From Punica granatum (lineage: Eukaryota; Streptophyta; Magnoliopsida; Myrtales; Lythraceae), in assembly GCF_007655135.1 (NCBI RefSeq), contig NC_045134.1, positions 1,798,001 to 1,862,000 of the forward strand: DNA of 64,000 nucleotides, written 5' to 3'. Every line of letters starts with the position of its first letter. Within the stretch, counting starts at the first letter, position 1. Under the pieces are notes generated by a model. The model was not told the DNA's origin. It searched no databases and saw nothing but the letters and a program-made list of their open reading frames with translations. The position numbers were made by a program, and so were the translations under genes. Positions 23,801 through 39,405 of the stretch are shown here, in pieces.

Positions 23801-25785
23801 GTGAGCTAGACCTGCTGGGCTCTAATTCTTTCTGTTAATCTTTGCTAAGCAATCTTTCTTCTTTTGGCTTCTGCAGAATTATCGGCATGACAGCTTTTTC
23901 AAGCAGACAGATGCTGGGTTTGTATTGCATGGAGATGTGACCAGTGATCACTTCTTCGGAACAGAACCAAAGCAAGGCAATGAATGGCTCGGGGGTGCTA
24001 CTGGACAGAAATCACTCCCCATTAAGAAACAAGCTGTGGAAGATGTTACGATCATACCATCAATCCAAGGAGCTTCCCTCACGGATAATTCCGTACATAC
24101 CAATGACCGACTAGTTGCTGCCAATGTTCAGGGAAATATCGCACCATTTGATGGTACAAGTGATATGAATTGGGAAACAAACGACCTCGAAGGTCAAAGT
24201 TCCGAACATAATCCATCCGGAAGTTCACCTTTGTCACATGGGAACAAGAATCCCATTTTTGGCGGTGTTGAGGATTTGCGATGCAGTCTAGTGAAAGCTT
24301 CCAATGACAGCATGTCTTTAACCATGGGAAATTCCTTTCCGATGGGTTGGTATGAGAATCACAACTACAACGACCACAGCTCCCTAGAGGTCCCGGCATC
24401 CATTAACATGTATGACAGCAACCTCAGTGACGATTTTTCTCTGCCGGGTGAAAATTTCATGAGATTGATGGTCGCATCGTTCAACCAAGAATATGATGAC
24501 GACTTGATCCGTCAGACAACAGATGATAAGGCCAATGGAAATGTCATTCCTTCTGGTCTGCCTGACAGAAGCACAAATTTCATTCTCCACTATGAAAATG
24601 CGGACAGTAGCGCTTATACACCGGTCGTGGATCCATCCTATGAGCCTGTTACTTTCACTCTGATGGGGCACAGCTTCCACCAAGAAAACGGAAGTTTCCT
24701 TCCATTGGCTTCTTCCTACCCTGAGGAAAGCAATGCTCCAATACCAACGGTTGAGACGTCTGACGAGCAGATTGCCAATCTACCAGACAATGCTGTGAAT
24801 AACAATATCAGTTTTGGAGAATTTCAGGAAGCACCTGCAATGAGCGCTTCTGGAGGGCACATTATCAGCTTCGAGCCACTGAAAGGAAACCAGAATCCTG
24901 TCCAAGCTGCTGCGATTCCAGCCTTGAATGATGCAGTTGGTTCAGTTGCCTATCCAACCATCACAACTGTATCTCCCATCAATCCCTATGAGACAATGAA
25001 CCTTACAAAGAAAAAGCTGGGGAAACCGAGGGACCTTGCCACAATCGGCTTCCCTACAAATGTCAAGAGTCTGTTATCAACCGGTATCTTTGATGGGGTT
25101 CCCGTGAAGTACGTTTCCTGGTCACGCGAAGTAAGCTTCACAATTATATTTTCTAGTTTCCTGTTTGAGTACAATTCTGCATGTACTGATTTGACTCTGT
25201 CTCGAATATCGTATTCAACAGAAGCGTCTCCGGGGAATTGTAAGTGGAACTGGCTACATCTGCGGCTGTAAGGAGTGCAACAATGTTCGGGTTAGTAATT
25301 CATACTCATCGGATTCTCCTAAGAAGATCAACCCAGGTATTAGCTGTTTCTTTTCTGTCTTGTAATATCTAAGGCCAATATGTTCACTGAAACTCGCAGA
25401 AAATTAATGCGTACGAGTTTGAGCAGCACGCTGGCTGCAAGACCAAGCATCCAAACAATCATATCTACTTTGACAACGGTAAGACCGTATATGCAGTTGT
25501 TCTGGAGCTAAGGAAGACTCCCCCCAGTATGCTCTTCGAGAAAATTCAGACGGCAACTGGGTCTGCCATTAATGAGGAGAACTTCCAGGCCTGGAAAGGT
25601 GACTGATCCTCCTCCATGGAAATCAGCGCCTTTAACGAAGAGAAAATGTTCCAACACCTAATTTGTTCTGTCATATCTGATTAATTTCGTATGATGCTGC
25701 AGCTCGTGAATTCGAGAAGATCTACAGAGAAATTGAGGCCAGTAGGACATGGAGAGGTGTGCCAACTGCTGCCAGCAGTGGCTGA
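20820..25785 (+). CDS. TDBD (Tify-binding) domain protein, probably nuclear
   Basis: Function is not established; the C-terminal ~110 residues match the Tify-domain-binding fold found in plant PHD/N-acyltransferase-like nuclear proteins. Exons: ATG at 20,820-20,822 as the last codon of exon 1, then 23,877-25,130, 25,222-25,290, 25,400-25,598 and 25,703-25,785, giving about 535 residues. The start choice is inferred: the ATG abuts a GTAAAC donor and splices in phase to give MNYRHDSFFK, resembling the N-termini of relatives. Residues ~60-370 are low-complexity and acidic or polar. The domain starts at ATIGFPTNVKSLLSTGIFDG and contains GTGYICGCKEC, FEQHAGCKTKHPNNHIYF and LFEKIQTATGS. Intron 1 (3.05 kb) contains a Helitron-like insertion. 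No lesion is seen. Confidence 0.82.
20863..20893. repeat. (TA)n microsatellite in intron 1
   Basis: A perfect TA dinucleotide run of about 14 units just downstream of the exon 1 donor site of the TDBD gene. Confidence 0.9.
21741..22762 (+). mobile_element. Non-autonomous Helitron-like element in an intron
   Basis: The left end reads TCTATCTATATATAAG, the typical plant Helitron 5' start. Near the right end, CCGTGCAATGCATGGG forms the short hairpin characteristic of Helitron 3' ends and is followed by TCAGAACACTACT. The left flank ends in A and the right flank begins with T, as expected for A/T insertion. The body is very AT-rich and has two diverged tandem units of about 175 bp (about 21,757-21,930 and 21,936-22,115). 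No helicase or Rep ORF is present. The CTRR terminus is imperfect, so exact ends are approximate. Confidence 0.55.
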
Positions 25786-27229
25786 GATGGAACGATGCAT
25801 AGTTCAGTGCCCTCTTGATCACCTCACCAGTGGCATTCACCGCCAGTAAGTTGAAAGTTTAGAGACTGTCGGGTTTCTCCCGTAATTTAAGCACAAGGGT
25901 GCTCGAGACTCTGCTTTGCTTACCTTTCTTGAACTATGTCTCAACTTTATCAGGAACCTTGAACTATTTTCATCGCTTGTATACATATACATGCTTGAAT
26001 TCTTGCTGGTTAAGAAATTACTAGAAAAAGTTCCTGAACACCTCAGAGAATATCTGCATAATCTCGAGGTATTAGACGGGCGAATCCTGTCTTATCAGTC
26101 TATGTGTGATCTCAGGGAAGATTGCAGAATTCGGCTCTTGACTTATTACAGCTAGCCCATCGGATGTTCTAGCTCCTTGCCTATCAAGAAACGAAACCGG
26201 TCATTGCCTTAGAGCATGAAAATTTTTTATATTTCTAAGGCCAGCATTGCCTTAAAAGAGCAGGTTGAGGGAATAATAGAGAATGCAAAAGTCATAGTCT
26301 TTTGATTCACGAGACCTGTTCATCATCAGGCACGTTTGCTCTGTTTCTTGGTGCCCAAGAAAGCCGATTTAACACGTTGTTGAATTGCCCAGTGTTAGAT
26401 TTGACAGGCCCCTAAACTCCAGGTAGTCTCTGGCTGTTACGAAAACAATGGAAATGTTATCATCAGAGTGTCCAGTGATTGTTAATACATCGTTCGACAG
26501 GAATATGCCCATATAGCAATCGAAATTTCACTGGACACATCATCTTCCTGATTTCCTCTTAATGGGTAGTCCAGGCCGGAGATGGCCCAATTGGTGGGCC
26601 TAAAACTTCTTGACCGTACCCAATGATGGATCATTGGCCTCAACAAGATATAACCCATGAAGCAATACGAACTCCTCTGGCTACATTGGACTCGTCATTG
26701 GCGAGTATACTATTTTGTATAGTGATTCTGCTCCATCCCTTCATTTGTTACCACTACCAGTCTACCAGGCATGGCTTTAAAAGAAAACTTTTTCGTCGGA
26801 GAATTCGATTTGCAATAAACAAGAGGGATCACCTTTCATGCATTCACGTCTCGAATCATGAGGATGAAACTGTTAGAAATCATAAAAAGTTGATCCCATT
26901 CATCTTCTCCAAGAAACCAATACTATAGAAAAATTATAACTTCTCTACATCAAAGATAAAGTCGAGTTCCACATCTTAATAAAAGAACATGAAGAAGACA
27001 ATAAAATGGGGGAAAAAAAAAAAGAGGAGGATATATAAGCCATTATGAAAATAGAAGTTTAGATGGATCACGGGAATCTCTCTTTCATGATAATAAGGGA
27101 AAAGGAGATACAGGGCATCTTCTGTGTTTGTTATCCTTTTTCGCGCAGCACCGAACCAACGGAAATAATGTCCCAGATAGAGCAAACAGAATGCAGAATA
27201 CGCTTCCCCAGAGTTTTTGTTCTTTTTCC
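25786..27229. other. Convergent 3' spacer between TDBD and RABE1 genes
   Basis: The two genes converge here, so the interval should hold both 3' untranslated regions. No further coding sequence is supported; the short frames are random. An A-rich run at about 27,008-27,025 is the only low-complexity tract. Confidence 0.55.
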
Positions 27230-29500
<2,271 letters not shown>

Positions 29501-29633
29501 TAAATCTCAGCTCAGACAGTTCGACCCCAATCCGTATCTGCAGATTCACAAATTGGCATTACCCCACCGATTAACGAACCCCCGAAGAATGCGATTGAAC
29601 ACCCTTCAGAGGAAATGCAGAGATCGGAGGGGC

Positions 29634-29666
<33 letters not shown>

Positions 29667-31748
29667 TTACCAGAAGGTGATGGTGGTTTAACGAGAAATC
29701 GACGACGACATTGGCAAATGGAGAGAGGGAGAGAGAACGATTCAATAATTCAGTGATTCTCTCACCGCGTTTCTGTGGACATTTCCCGGTTCGAGAGGAG
29801 TGGGCCATAGGCCCATAATCTCACATTATTGGGCCTCATAGACAGAAACTAGACCCATGGTAAAGTTCTATCATCAAGCCCATTTATCAATTTATGTGCT
29901 GATTGGGCCCATATGAGAAGGATTAATTTCCTTCTCGAGTCTCGTCATCGTCGTCGCTACTTCCAATTGGTCGAATACGTTAAGGTAAATAGGCAAGACG
30001 AGGTCGAAGATGCGAACACTGCTTAAAAGAGCATGTTCTTATCGATCTGAAGGCATAGCCACGTGCTCTTCTATTTCTTTCATTCGGAAGGAAAAGAGGT
30101 CTGTGGCCCTATAAAAAGTAACGTAACTAACTACATCAGTGGGATATGGTGATCTCCATTAAGAGCGATGAGCTCTCTTCCAAGTGATCAGCCTTGCCTC
30201 CTTTCGACGGTGGTTTCTTTCCAACAATTTTTTAAAGGTTATTACAGTTTGTCTGAATTGCTTAAAAAGTGTAACTGTTATGTGAGTAGGGCATATTGAA
30301 AGTTCGTGATACTAAGGAACTTTTGACATCACTCTTTTTCGTGCATGCTAAAAGTAGTAAAAGGCTTAATTATAATGTGCAGAGTTTGTTGAAGGAGAGA
30401 GTGCACCGAAATGTGCTTTTCCCAAAGCATATGCTGGGAAGATCCCTCCTCCCAACAACCTCACACCCTACATAAGTCAATCCTTCGCAGGTTTTTCCAT
30501 ATAATCTGCTCTTCCCTTCAAGAGCATCATCTACTTCACACGACACGCCCTAAGCTTCTGGTGGCTCTAGGAGTGGTGGCCATGGCAGCTGGCAGCCAAC
30601 AGCCCAAGCTGCGGTGGTGGACACTGAAGATGACAGGCGGTGCTAGGAAGAAGAGGAAGACTGCACTGATGGTTAGATAGTTACCGGGAGATCACGACTT
30701 CTTTCGGGGCGACTCAGATCCTTTGGCAAAGCGTCTTCGCCAAGATGCTCAAGCTTGTAACTATTTTGCTACTGCATTCAGTACTCCCTGTGGGAGATCA
30801 TGCCATGCTATTACTACTCTCGCCTAAATGCATAACTTAACCATACTAAATGATGAACATGCTGGAGTTGTTCTATACTCTTTGCAGTGATCTGAACTGC
30901 ACTTGTATTCCCTCTTTGCTGTTCAAATAGATACCTTTTTTGTTTCATCTGTCAGTAAGTTCTTCGTTCGACAACAGGTAAGGCCTTTGGCCAAACTGAA
31001 ATAACCTGAGCTGAGATAACATGTCATATCCGGAAACCCGATTTTGCAGCCAGTTTGGTAGACCTCTACCAACTGCAGCACTCTTATGTATGCAGATGAA
31101 ATCTTACAGTAAGTGCAATGTACCAATGGATGCCTCGCAATAAAAGAGAATATTGTCGGGCAATTAAGGGCATCATCAACTTACAACAATAGCATGATAG
31201 TAAAGCGGTCCAGGGCCAAGGTGCTTCCATAGTGGAATACAAAAACAAAGTGCGCTAAGAAGCATATACGAGAAAGATCCTCTCGCACTAATCCTAACAC
31301 AGGACTCCAATAATACAATGTCTTTGCGAGTCATCATATTCGGAGATGACTGAGTTATGCAAGCAGATCGAACGTTGAGCAAACCAATAGATTGGGTGGG
31401 AATTAATGGTCTAAACTATTCAACCATGACATGATCAAATCAAAAACATGCAATTATAACTCGCGAGATGATCCACGAGGCTTAGTTGCCAAGGTGGGAA
31501 CTGATATAGCCAAGCAAATTCCACTGAAGAATTAAAGCTAAATGTAAAGTCTACATAAGCTTTCAACTTCTCTTAGGAAGCAGAATAAGGTGCGCATAGG
31601 ACAAGCTCAATGTCACTCGATCAAAAAGTCAGGAAAAACTTTAAAACAAAACAAAACCAATTATATCTCGGGCGAAGACTTGAAAATTAAACAACATGGA
31701 AGCTCCCATTAGGAGAAAATCTCGCACATCCTTGACCAAAAACGCCAC
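29501..31748. other. Spacer between RABE1 promoter and RPS15A 3' end
   Basis: The right part is likely 3' flank of RPS15A; the left part is the RABE1 leader and promoter with a (GA)n tract at 29,637-29,662. A region at about 30,380-30,770 has coding-like stretches on the plus strand (for example FPKAYAGKIPPPNN, and later MAAGSQQPKLRWW) with possible splice signals, but I cannot assign a family or a consistent gene model. Confidence 0.45.
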
Positions 31749-32475
<727 letters not shown>

Positions 32476-32993
32476 TCAATGCTGCAATGTCCGATAAACT
32501 TATCCTATTAGTATGTGTCAAACAACAAACGAGAGTCACATAACAATGGTCAAAGAAAATGAGCAGAAACATTTTTCCAGACAGCTAAATTCCTCCCCTC
32601 CACCGAACATGAACAGGTCCATGCCCTGATAAGCATGCTTCTCAATCAAGGAACTGAAGCTTTTCAGAACAGAAATGCCGAAAATTACACCCAATTCGAA
32701 CTCTAATTCACGATCCAGGTATCAAACAACATTATGCATCAAATCTCAACGTACAAAAATTGCCTCAAGGTCTCAACTTTCCAAGCTCAATAAGATCTAC
32801 AGCCCGCAGTTTCTTCACAATAACATTACTCAAGCCTGAAATGCTAGCAGGAACAGGGAGACAGGAGCATACGAGGCGATCGGGCACTATGAATTACAGC
32901 TCAGTACCTCAGATTTCAGCAGAGTCGGCTACGAAGCTCAAGCGCGAGCAGGAGTGATATGGTCAGAGGGGTTTTGAGAGTTGGAAAGGGAGC

Positions 32994-33003
32994 GAAACCC
33001 TAG
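32994..33003 (+). promoter_or_regulatory. Telo-box-like element in the RPS15A/ADF divergent promoter
   Basis: AAACCCTAGC matches the plant telo-box (AAACCCTA), a common element of ribosomal-protein gene promoters. It lies in the ~0.9-kb interval between the divergently transcribed RPS15A and ADF coding starts. Confidence 0.55.
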
Positions 33004-33358
33004 CGCTGACGAGACGCTAGCTGAAATGACCACGTTGCCCTTGAGTAAATGTGGCCCATTGGTTTGAGTCCAGTTCCGATGTTCGGGCCGAGCGGGGTGA
33101 TGAAAAGGCCCAGCCCAATCAGAGGTTTGCCCGGCTAGCTGGCTCGGCTCCGCTCGGCTTGACCTCTTTCTTTTTCTGGTAAATTGAAGGATTAATAATA
33201 TTAACAAGAAGAAAATGCCATTAAAATCCTTACTGAATCAAACCCCTTCAGGCTTCAGCTGTCTCTCTCTCTGGGTCTCTCTTTGTTTCACCCTCTGTGT
33301 GGTCGAGCCCTAGATTTTCGTATCCTTCCTCGAGCTTCCGCTCTGTTTTCCGGGAAAA

Positions 33359-34628
33359 ATGGTGAGTCCACTCCACCGCCGTGGCTGTTTCTTCTAATTT
33401 CAAGCACTCACTTAACCGAATGATGATGCGTGGACTATTAACACTCGAGCATGTTCGGTTTGATGCTGGAATTTGATGATGAATTTTGTCCGAAAGTTTT
33501 AATTTTTTTGAATGGTTTATCAGGTGTGGATTTGGGTTTTTTGAGCAAACTTATCTGAGTTGATGTTGACACTGTCACTTGTCTGCTTCTGTCACTGTTA
33601 CATGGTCGATTATCTATTTTCAATATTTTTCTTAGCTGTCGGCGATACCTTAGCTACCAAACATCTGCGATATGAAGAGTTGATATCCCAGTGTTTTCAG
33701 CGTCGAAGTTAACGACTTTATGTCTTATGAGCGTGTTTGTGGTTGAGCTCAGTGTGTGGCTTCAGATGCTTCTACGATGATGTTGTTGAATTGCTCTTTG
33801 TTGGAAGACTAAGCAGAAAAGCTTGCAGAAGATTTTGTGATGTTCTGAAATCCTGTTTTCCTCTTTGAACTAGAATGATTAATGCTTGGGCTGTTTATCA
33901 CTGGTCAGTTCGGATTACTGGATGAAATGTGCCCTGCTTTGAGGAATCCGTTCCAACATTCTATCTTTTCCCTTGAACATTGTTTTCGGGGTCAAAAGTT
34001 TGAAGCTTTGGGATCCAATCACCTACAAAATGTATGAAGCATATAATTGTTTCAATTAGAGAACCTTATTATGTATGTGGGGTGGCATCTTTTTGAGCAT
34101 CTATTGAGGGTAGACCTTCACTTCTCTTTCAAACATGTAGGCAAATGCGGCCTCGGGGATGGCAGTACATGATGACTGCAAGCTGAAGTTTTTAGAACTG
34201 AAAACAAAAAGAACTTACAGGTTCATAGTATATAAGATTGAGGAGAAGCAGAAGCAAGTCGTGGTGGAAAAGTTGGGAGAACCTACTGACAGTTATGAAG
34301 ATTTTGCCGCGAGCCTTCCTGCCAACGATTGCAGATATGCTGTCTATGACTTCGATTTTGTCACGGAGGAGAACTGCCAGAAGAGCAGGATCGTCTTCAT
34401 TGCCTGGTAACTGTTTAGCAACTGGTTATCTACTTTCACTCATTTGATTTATGTGACTGACCCTAGTGATTTACAAGGTCTCCTGATGCATCAAGAGTGA
34501 GAAGCAAGATGATTTATGCAAGCTCGAAGGACAGATTCAAGAGGGAGTTGGACGGAATACAGATAGAGTTGCAAGCAACCGATCCTACTGAAATGGGCCT
34601 TGACGTTATTAGGAGCCGCTCTAATTGA
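33359..34628 (+). CDS. ADF: Actin-depolymerizing factor (ADF/cofilin)
   Basis: Binds actin and severs or depolymerizes filaments in the cytoplasm. Three exons: 33,359-33,361 (ATG only, followed by GTGAGT), 34,141-34,406 and 34,478-34,628, giving 139 residues, the standard plant ADF size. Exon 1 carrying just the initiator codon is the classic plant ADF structure. The N-terminus [18 protein letters not shown] includes the regulatory Ser6; the long actin-binding helix is marked by [19 protein letters not shown]; the protein ends [12 protein letters not shown]. The CT-rich leader starts at about 33,258. Divergent from RPS15A. Intact. Confidence 0.96.
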
Positions 34629-35285
34629 GTCTATACTTTCAAACATGCCATGGGAGGTCTCTAGTTCTACTACTTGGTTTTCCTATGTCTCCAGCCCATT
34701 TGAGGCAGAGAACTTGGTTACTGTTGGATATATCGTCCCGTTATCAGAGATTATACCTAGGAGGTATTTTGTCGTGAACAAACAATGGCAATGCGCTGTT
34801 ACTGCTCTATATATATGTAATGATCCCTTTTGTCGTTGTGGCATTTTCATACTCTCGGAGGACAGATTGATTAATGGAGACATATGCTTCACCCCTTTAT
34901 CTCCATATGCTTGCTCGTGTTGAGTTTTCTTCCTACAATTGGAATCAAACCTTTCTTTATGTCGGGTCCAGATTCATACAAGAAAAAGGGCATGTTTGGA
35001 TCCGAGTAGTTATTAAGAACTCGAGTGAGACGGCCACATTAACATGGAGCTGATTTAGTCTCGGCCGATTAAAAGAGCGAGAGCCAGTAATTACTCGATG
35101 CGAGAATAATCCACAATTCTCAGAAAGTTCTCGGAAAATTTTTATAATTTGTCGGGTGTTCTAAGAGGTCCGCACAGTTCGGCAGTCGGTTTTAAAAGGA
35201 ACGGGGACCTCTCTGTTGTTTCCTTTTGTGCGCAGGCAAGACTGGAGAAGCAGATTCTCCCACCAATGCAGACTTCAGAGCTGCT
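34629..35285. other. Spacer between ADF and PPR genes
   Basis: ADF 3' untranslated region followed by the short promoter and leader of the PPR gene. No further coding region is supported. Confidence 0.55.
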
Positions 35286-38200
35286 ATGTCGGGCGCTCTT
35301 TCAATACGCAGGAGACTCTTCCATTCTCTTCCCGTTGCGTCGGCTGCTTCTGCCTCTTCGCCACTGCATAGTTCCCTCCCTCCGCTACCTCAATGCAAGG
35401 ACTTGAGATCCCTCCTCAGACTCCACGCCCACTTGATAGTTTCCGGCCGTTCTCGAGACAGAGCCTCACTCACCCACCTCATAAACTCCTACTCCCACCT
35501 CCAAAGATGCGACCTTTCTTTCTCCGTGTTCAGTTCTACGCCAAACCCAGCTGTGATTTTGTGGAATTCCATGATAAGAGCCTACACGAGATCAAACCAG
35601 CACGCAATGGCTCTGCATTTGTACCGTTCAATGCTGAGGGACGGCCTGGAACCTGACAAGTACACGTTCACCTTTGTTCTCAAAGCTTGCACTGGCGCCT
35701 GTGACTTGCAAGAGGGCCTGTTGGTCCATAAGGAAGTCGCCTGCAGAGGCCTAGAGAGTGATGTCTTTATAGGGACTGGTCTCCTAGATATGTACTGCAA
35801 GGTGGGAGAGTTTGAGACTGCACGGAAGTTGTTTGATGGACTGCCTCAGCGAGATGTCGTGGCGTGGAATGCTATCATAGCAGGGGCATCGCAGGGGTCA
35901 GACCCCAGCGAGGCTCTGGTGCTCTTTCGGAGCATGCAGTCAGGCCAAGCGGGGCCCAACGCGGTGAGCCTGTTGAACTTGTTTCCAGCAATATCAAGAT
36001 TGGGAGATACCGATTCTTGTAGGTGTATCCATGGATATGTCATTAGGAGGAATTTCGGGACGGAGGTGTCGAATGGTTTGATCGATACATACTCAAAATG
36101 CAGAGACGTAGGCTCTGCTCGTAGAGTTTTTGACAGAATTCTGGGACAGGATGTTGTTTCATGTGGAACAATGATGTCAGGTTATGCTTACAATGGACGA
36201 TTCTCCGAGGTCTTGGAGTTATTTGAAACCATGAAGATGGCAAAGGTCGAGATGAATAAAGTCTCAATCTTGAGCGCCCTATTGGCAGCAGGGGAGAGTG
36301 GGGTTGTTGAGATAGGGAAGGGAATATACCAGTGTGCTATTGAACAGGGGATTGATTCTGATGTTACTGTTGCTACTGCCCTTATGACAATGTATGCGAA
36401 ATGTGGGGAAATGGACAGGGCCGAGAAATTGTTTTTGGAGCTTGAAGGACGGGACTTAGTTGCTTGGTCTGCACTTATAGCTGCTTTTGTCCAGTCTGGT
36501 TACCCTGAGAAGGCACTGACTTGTTTTCGAGATATGCAGAAAGAAAATGTAAGACCTAATAGAGTAACTCTCATCAGTATCCTGCCAGCTTGTGCAGAAC
36601 TATCATTTCTTAGACATGGGCAGAGCATACACTGTTACCTTATGAAGGCCGACATGGAAGGTGACAATACAACAGGAACAGCTCTAGTCTCCATGTACAT
36701 CAAATGCAGACAATCTAATCATGCAGCTACTATATTCAACAGAATGCCTGGCAAAGATATCGTGACATGGAACGCTCTGATTAATGGGTTCATCCAGATC
36801 GGAGACCCCTATTCTGCTATCCAGACATTCCAAAAACTTTGGGTTTCTGGGTTATGTCCCGATGCAGGAACATTGGTGGGTTTAATCCCAGCTGTCGCCC
36901 TCTTGAACAATCTGAATGAAGGCACTTGCATTCACGGTTTAACCATTAAAAGTGGGTTTGAGTCCGATTGCCACGTAAGGAATGCTCTGACTGACATGTA
37001 CTTCAAGTGTGGAAGTCTTTCGTCAGCCTTATATCTGTTTAAGGCGTCCAAACCCAGTTCTACAAAAGACGTGGTTTCTTGGAATGTAATGATTGCTGGG
37101 TACTTGCAGAGTGGAGATGCTAAAGAATCTCTGCGAGCTTTTCACGGTATGAGATTGGAGAGTGTTTGGCCTAATGCAATCAGCTTTGCTAGTGTCCTCC
37201 CTGCAGCAGCCCACTTAGCTTCTTTGCGAGAGGGCATGACTTTACATGCATGTGTAACCAAAATGGGATTTGAGTCTGTAATCGAGATTGGGAATAGTCT
37301 CATCGGCATGTATGCAAAGTGTGGGAGGGTTGATTTCTCCAAGAAGTTCTTTCATGAGATGGAACATAGGGACACGGTCTCTTGGAATGTTATGCTGGCA
37401 GGATATGCTATACATGGACAAGGAAACCAAGCCGTTTCGCTTTTTAAGCTCATGCAAGAAAGTCATGTGAAGATAGATTCAGTGTCCTATGTGTCTGTCT
37501 TGTCTGCCTGTAGACACGCAGGCCTGATAGAAGAAGGGAGGAGAATTTTTCATTCCATGAGCGAGAACAGACTGGAACCCAATTCAGAACATTATGCATG
37601 CATGGTGGATTTAGTTGGCCGGGCTGGGCTGTTCGATGAGGCTCTACAGTTGATAAGGGAAATGCCAATGGGTCCTGATGCTGGGGTCTGGGGAGCCCTG
37701 TTGGGAGCATGTAGGATGCACTCTAATGTGAAGTTGGGAGAATTGGCATTGAACCATCTTGTCGAGCTGGAGCCGGCTAACCCTGCTCATTATGTCGTTC
37801 TATCAACTATATATGCTAGATCAGGCCGATGGGCTGATGCAGGGAAGGCAAGGTTGAAACTTAGCGAGATTGGGCTGAAGAAAACACCAGGATGTAGTTG
37901 GCTGGAAGTAAAGAGTAAAGTCCATGCCTTCATGGTGGGCGACCCAAGTAAACCCTCAAATTGAGAGAATGCAGTTACTGTGGAACAGTTTGCTAGAGAA
38001 GATGGAGAAATTGGGTTATGTTCCTGATAGGAGCTGTGTATTGCAGAACGTGGAGGAAGAGGATAAGGAACAGTTCCTCCATGGGCACAGTGAGAGGTTG
38101 GCTATTACTTTTGCTCTTCTGAATACGGAACCAGGATCGACCATACAGATAGCAAAGAACCTCCGAGTATGTGTTGATTGTCACACGGTTACAAAGTTTA

Positions 38201-38295
38201 TTGCTAAGATCACAGGCCGTAGAATCATTGTTCGGGATGCCTCTCGTTTCCATCATTTTGAGGATGGGATCTGCTCGTGTGGGGATTACTGGTGA
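35286..38295 (+). CDS. DYW-class PPR protein (At2g39620 type), frame broken near 37,951
   Basis: PLS-type pentatricopeptide proteins bind organellar RNA; the DYW domain is the C-to-U editing deaminase. The ATG at 35,286 is chosen because the open frame upstream has no other ATG; it opens a basic, Ser/Ala-rich N-terminus ([20 protein letters not shown]) suited to organelle import. PPR motifs run to about 37,700, then E/E+ motifs (GDPSK..). The first frame ends at a TGA, 37,962-37,964. The DYW domain continues in the next frame to 38,295, with [11 protein letters not shown], the zinc-binding HSERLA, CVDCH, and the terminal CSCGDYW. One extra A in the AAA at 37,950-37,952 explains the break. It may be a real mutation or a base-calling error. 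Without the break the product would be about 1,000 residues; as read it is 892 and lacks the DYW domain. Confidence 0.9.
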
Positions 38296-39405
38296 CTTAC
38301 GGAGACCCAAACCTATCACCTGATGAAGAAAAGAACCAGAATCAGTCATCGTGGTGAAACGACTCTGCACATTGTTCAGTTGAAGAGAGGAGATGGTTGC
38401 TCTTCAACCGATGACATACGGCTCAGTTTGAAGAGAATTGCAAATGTTTGTTGCTCGCAATTGTTATGATCAGTAAAGCAGGTTCTGTGATATCAGGACT
38501 CTGGCTTTAACGCAACAGAACAGACTAGCAACGAGATTATGTTTAAAGTGCCCTGGGGTTACAAGCTAGGACTTCCTCACATTAGAGATTGTCCTGAAAC
38601 TCTCATGTGATTTTCTTAAAGACCTTTGACGAGTTATTTTATATTTGATGCTTCAAGAAAGCAAGTGCAAATTGTGTTCAACTTTGTACGGGGTCGACGG
38701 CAGATCAGCCAGAGGACTTTGACAGCAGGACAAGTTCCGGAACTGCTCTGTGTGATTTAGCAGCTCTGTCAAGGTAAGCAAATGACCGCAAAGCCAATCT
38801 GATGAAACTATATATAAATCTGTCATGGACTCATGGCATGTATTGGCTTCTGACAGTAGATTTTGTATTTGCAGGAGGGAGATTATTTTTCCTACCTCCA
38901 AGCAGTGGTTCTTATGGAAATTATATCCACTAATTGCACCTGATTATTAAGAGCATCAGCTCTCAGTTACCGATACTTGATGGATCACAATATTAGGGAA
39001 TGGATTTGTTCGGGAAGATAGGACAAGAAGATTGTTGGCATTCCACTCTGTTTTGATGGTCAGGTTGTCTGTGTAATCCCCAAGCCAAGAGGGCATTATT
39101 ACTGTCACAGTGAGCCCCTTGTAGATTGGTGATGAAACTGATATGAATGAGGAATCAGTTTTAAGTTCATCAGATTTCAACAGCTGTTTGAGTCTGCAAG
39201 GTATTATAGCATTGATCATTGCTTGGACATCAATGGACCCAAAACGAACAATGTGTAAGACATGATAGCCCAATCGTAATGAGAAAGAGACAATAAAGTA
39301 GAAGACACCATTAAGCTATTATCTACTTGAAAGAAAATGAAGAGTACTCTGTAAATCGAAGTCTGCTCAACCAATTTGTTATTAACCTGACATCATCTCC
39401 TTGCA
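38296..39405. other. Convergent 3' spacer between PPR gene and ELP1
   Basis: Holds the 3' ends of both genes. A minus-strand frame open from about 39,325 to 38,956 reads like a protein segment (YKGLTVTVIMPSWLGDY, TDNLTIKTEW), but I cannot name a family, and no convincing splice acceptor precedes it. It may be an exon of an unrecognised gene fragment or chance. Confidence 0.4.

Noticed and set aside
29553..29756. Arg/Glu-repeat ORF over the GA microsatellite
   Set aside because: Produced by the dinucleotide repeat in the RABE1 leader.
30380..30770. Coding-like patch between RABE1 and RPS15A
   Set aside because: No consistent exon model or family could be built; only noted as spacer content.
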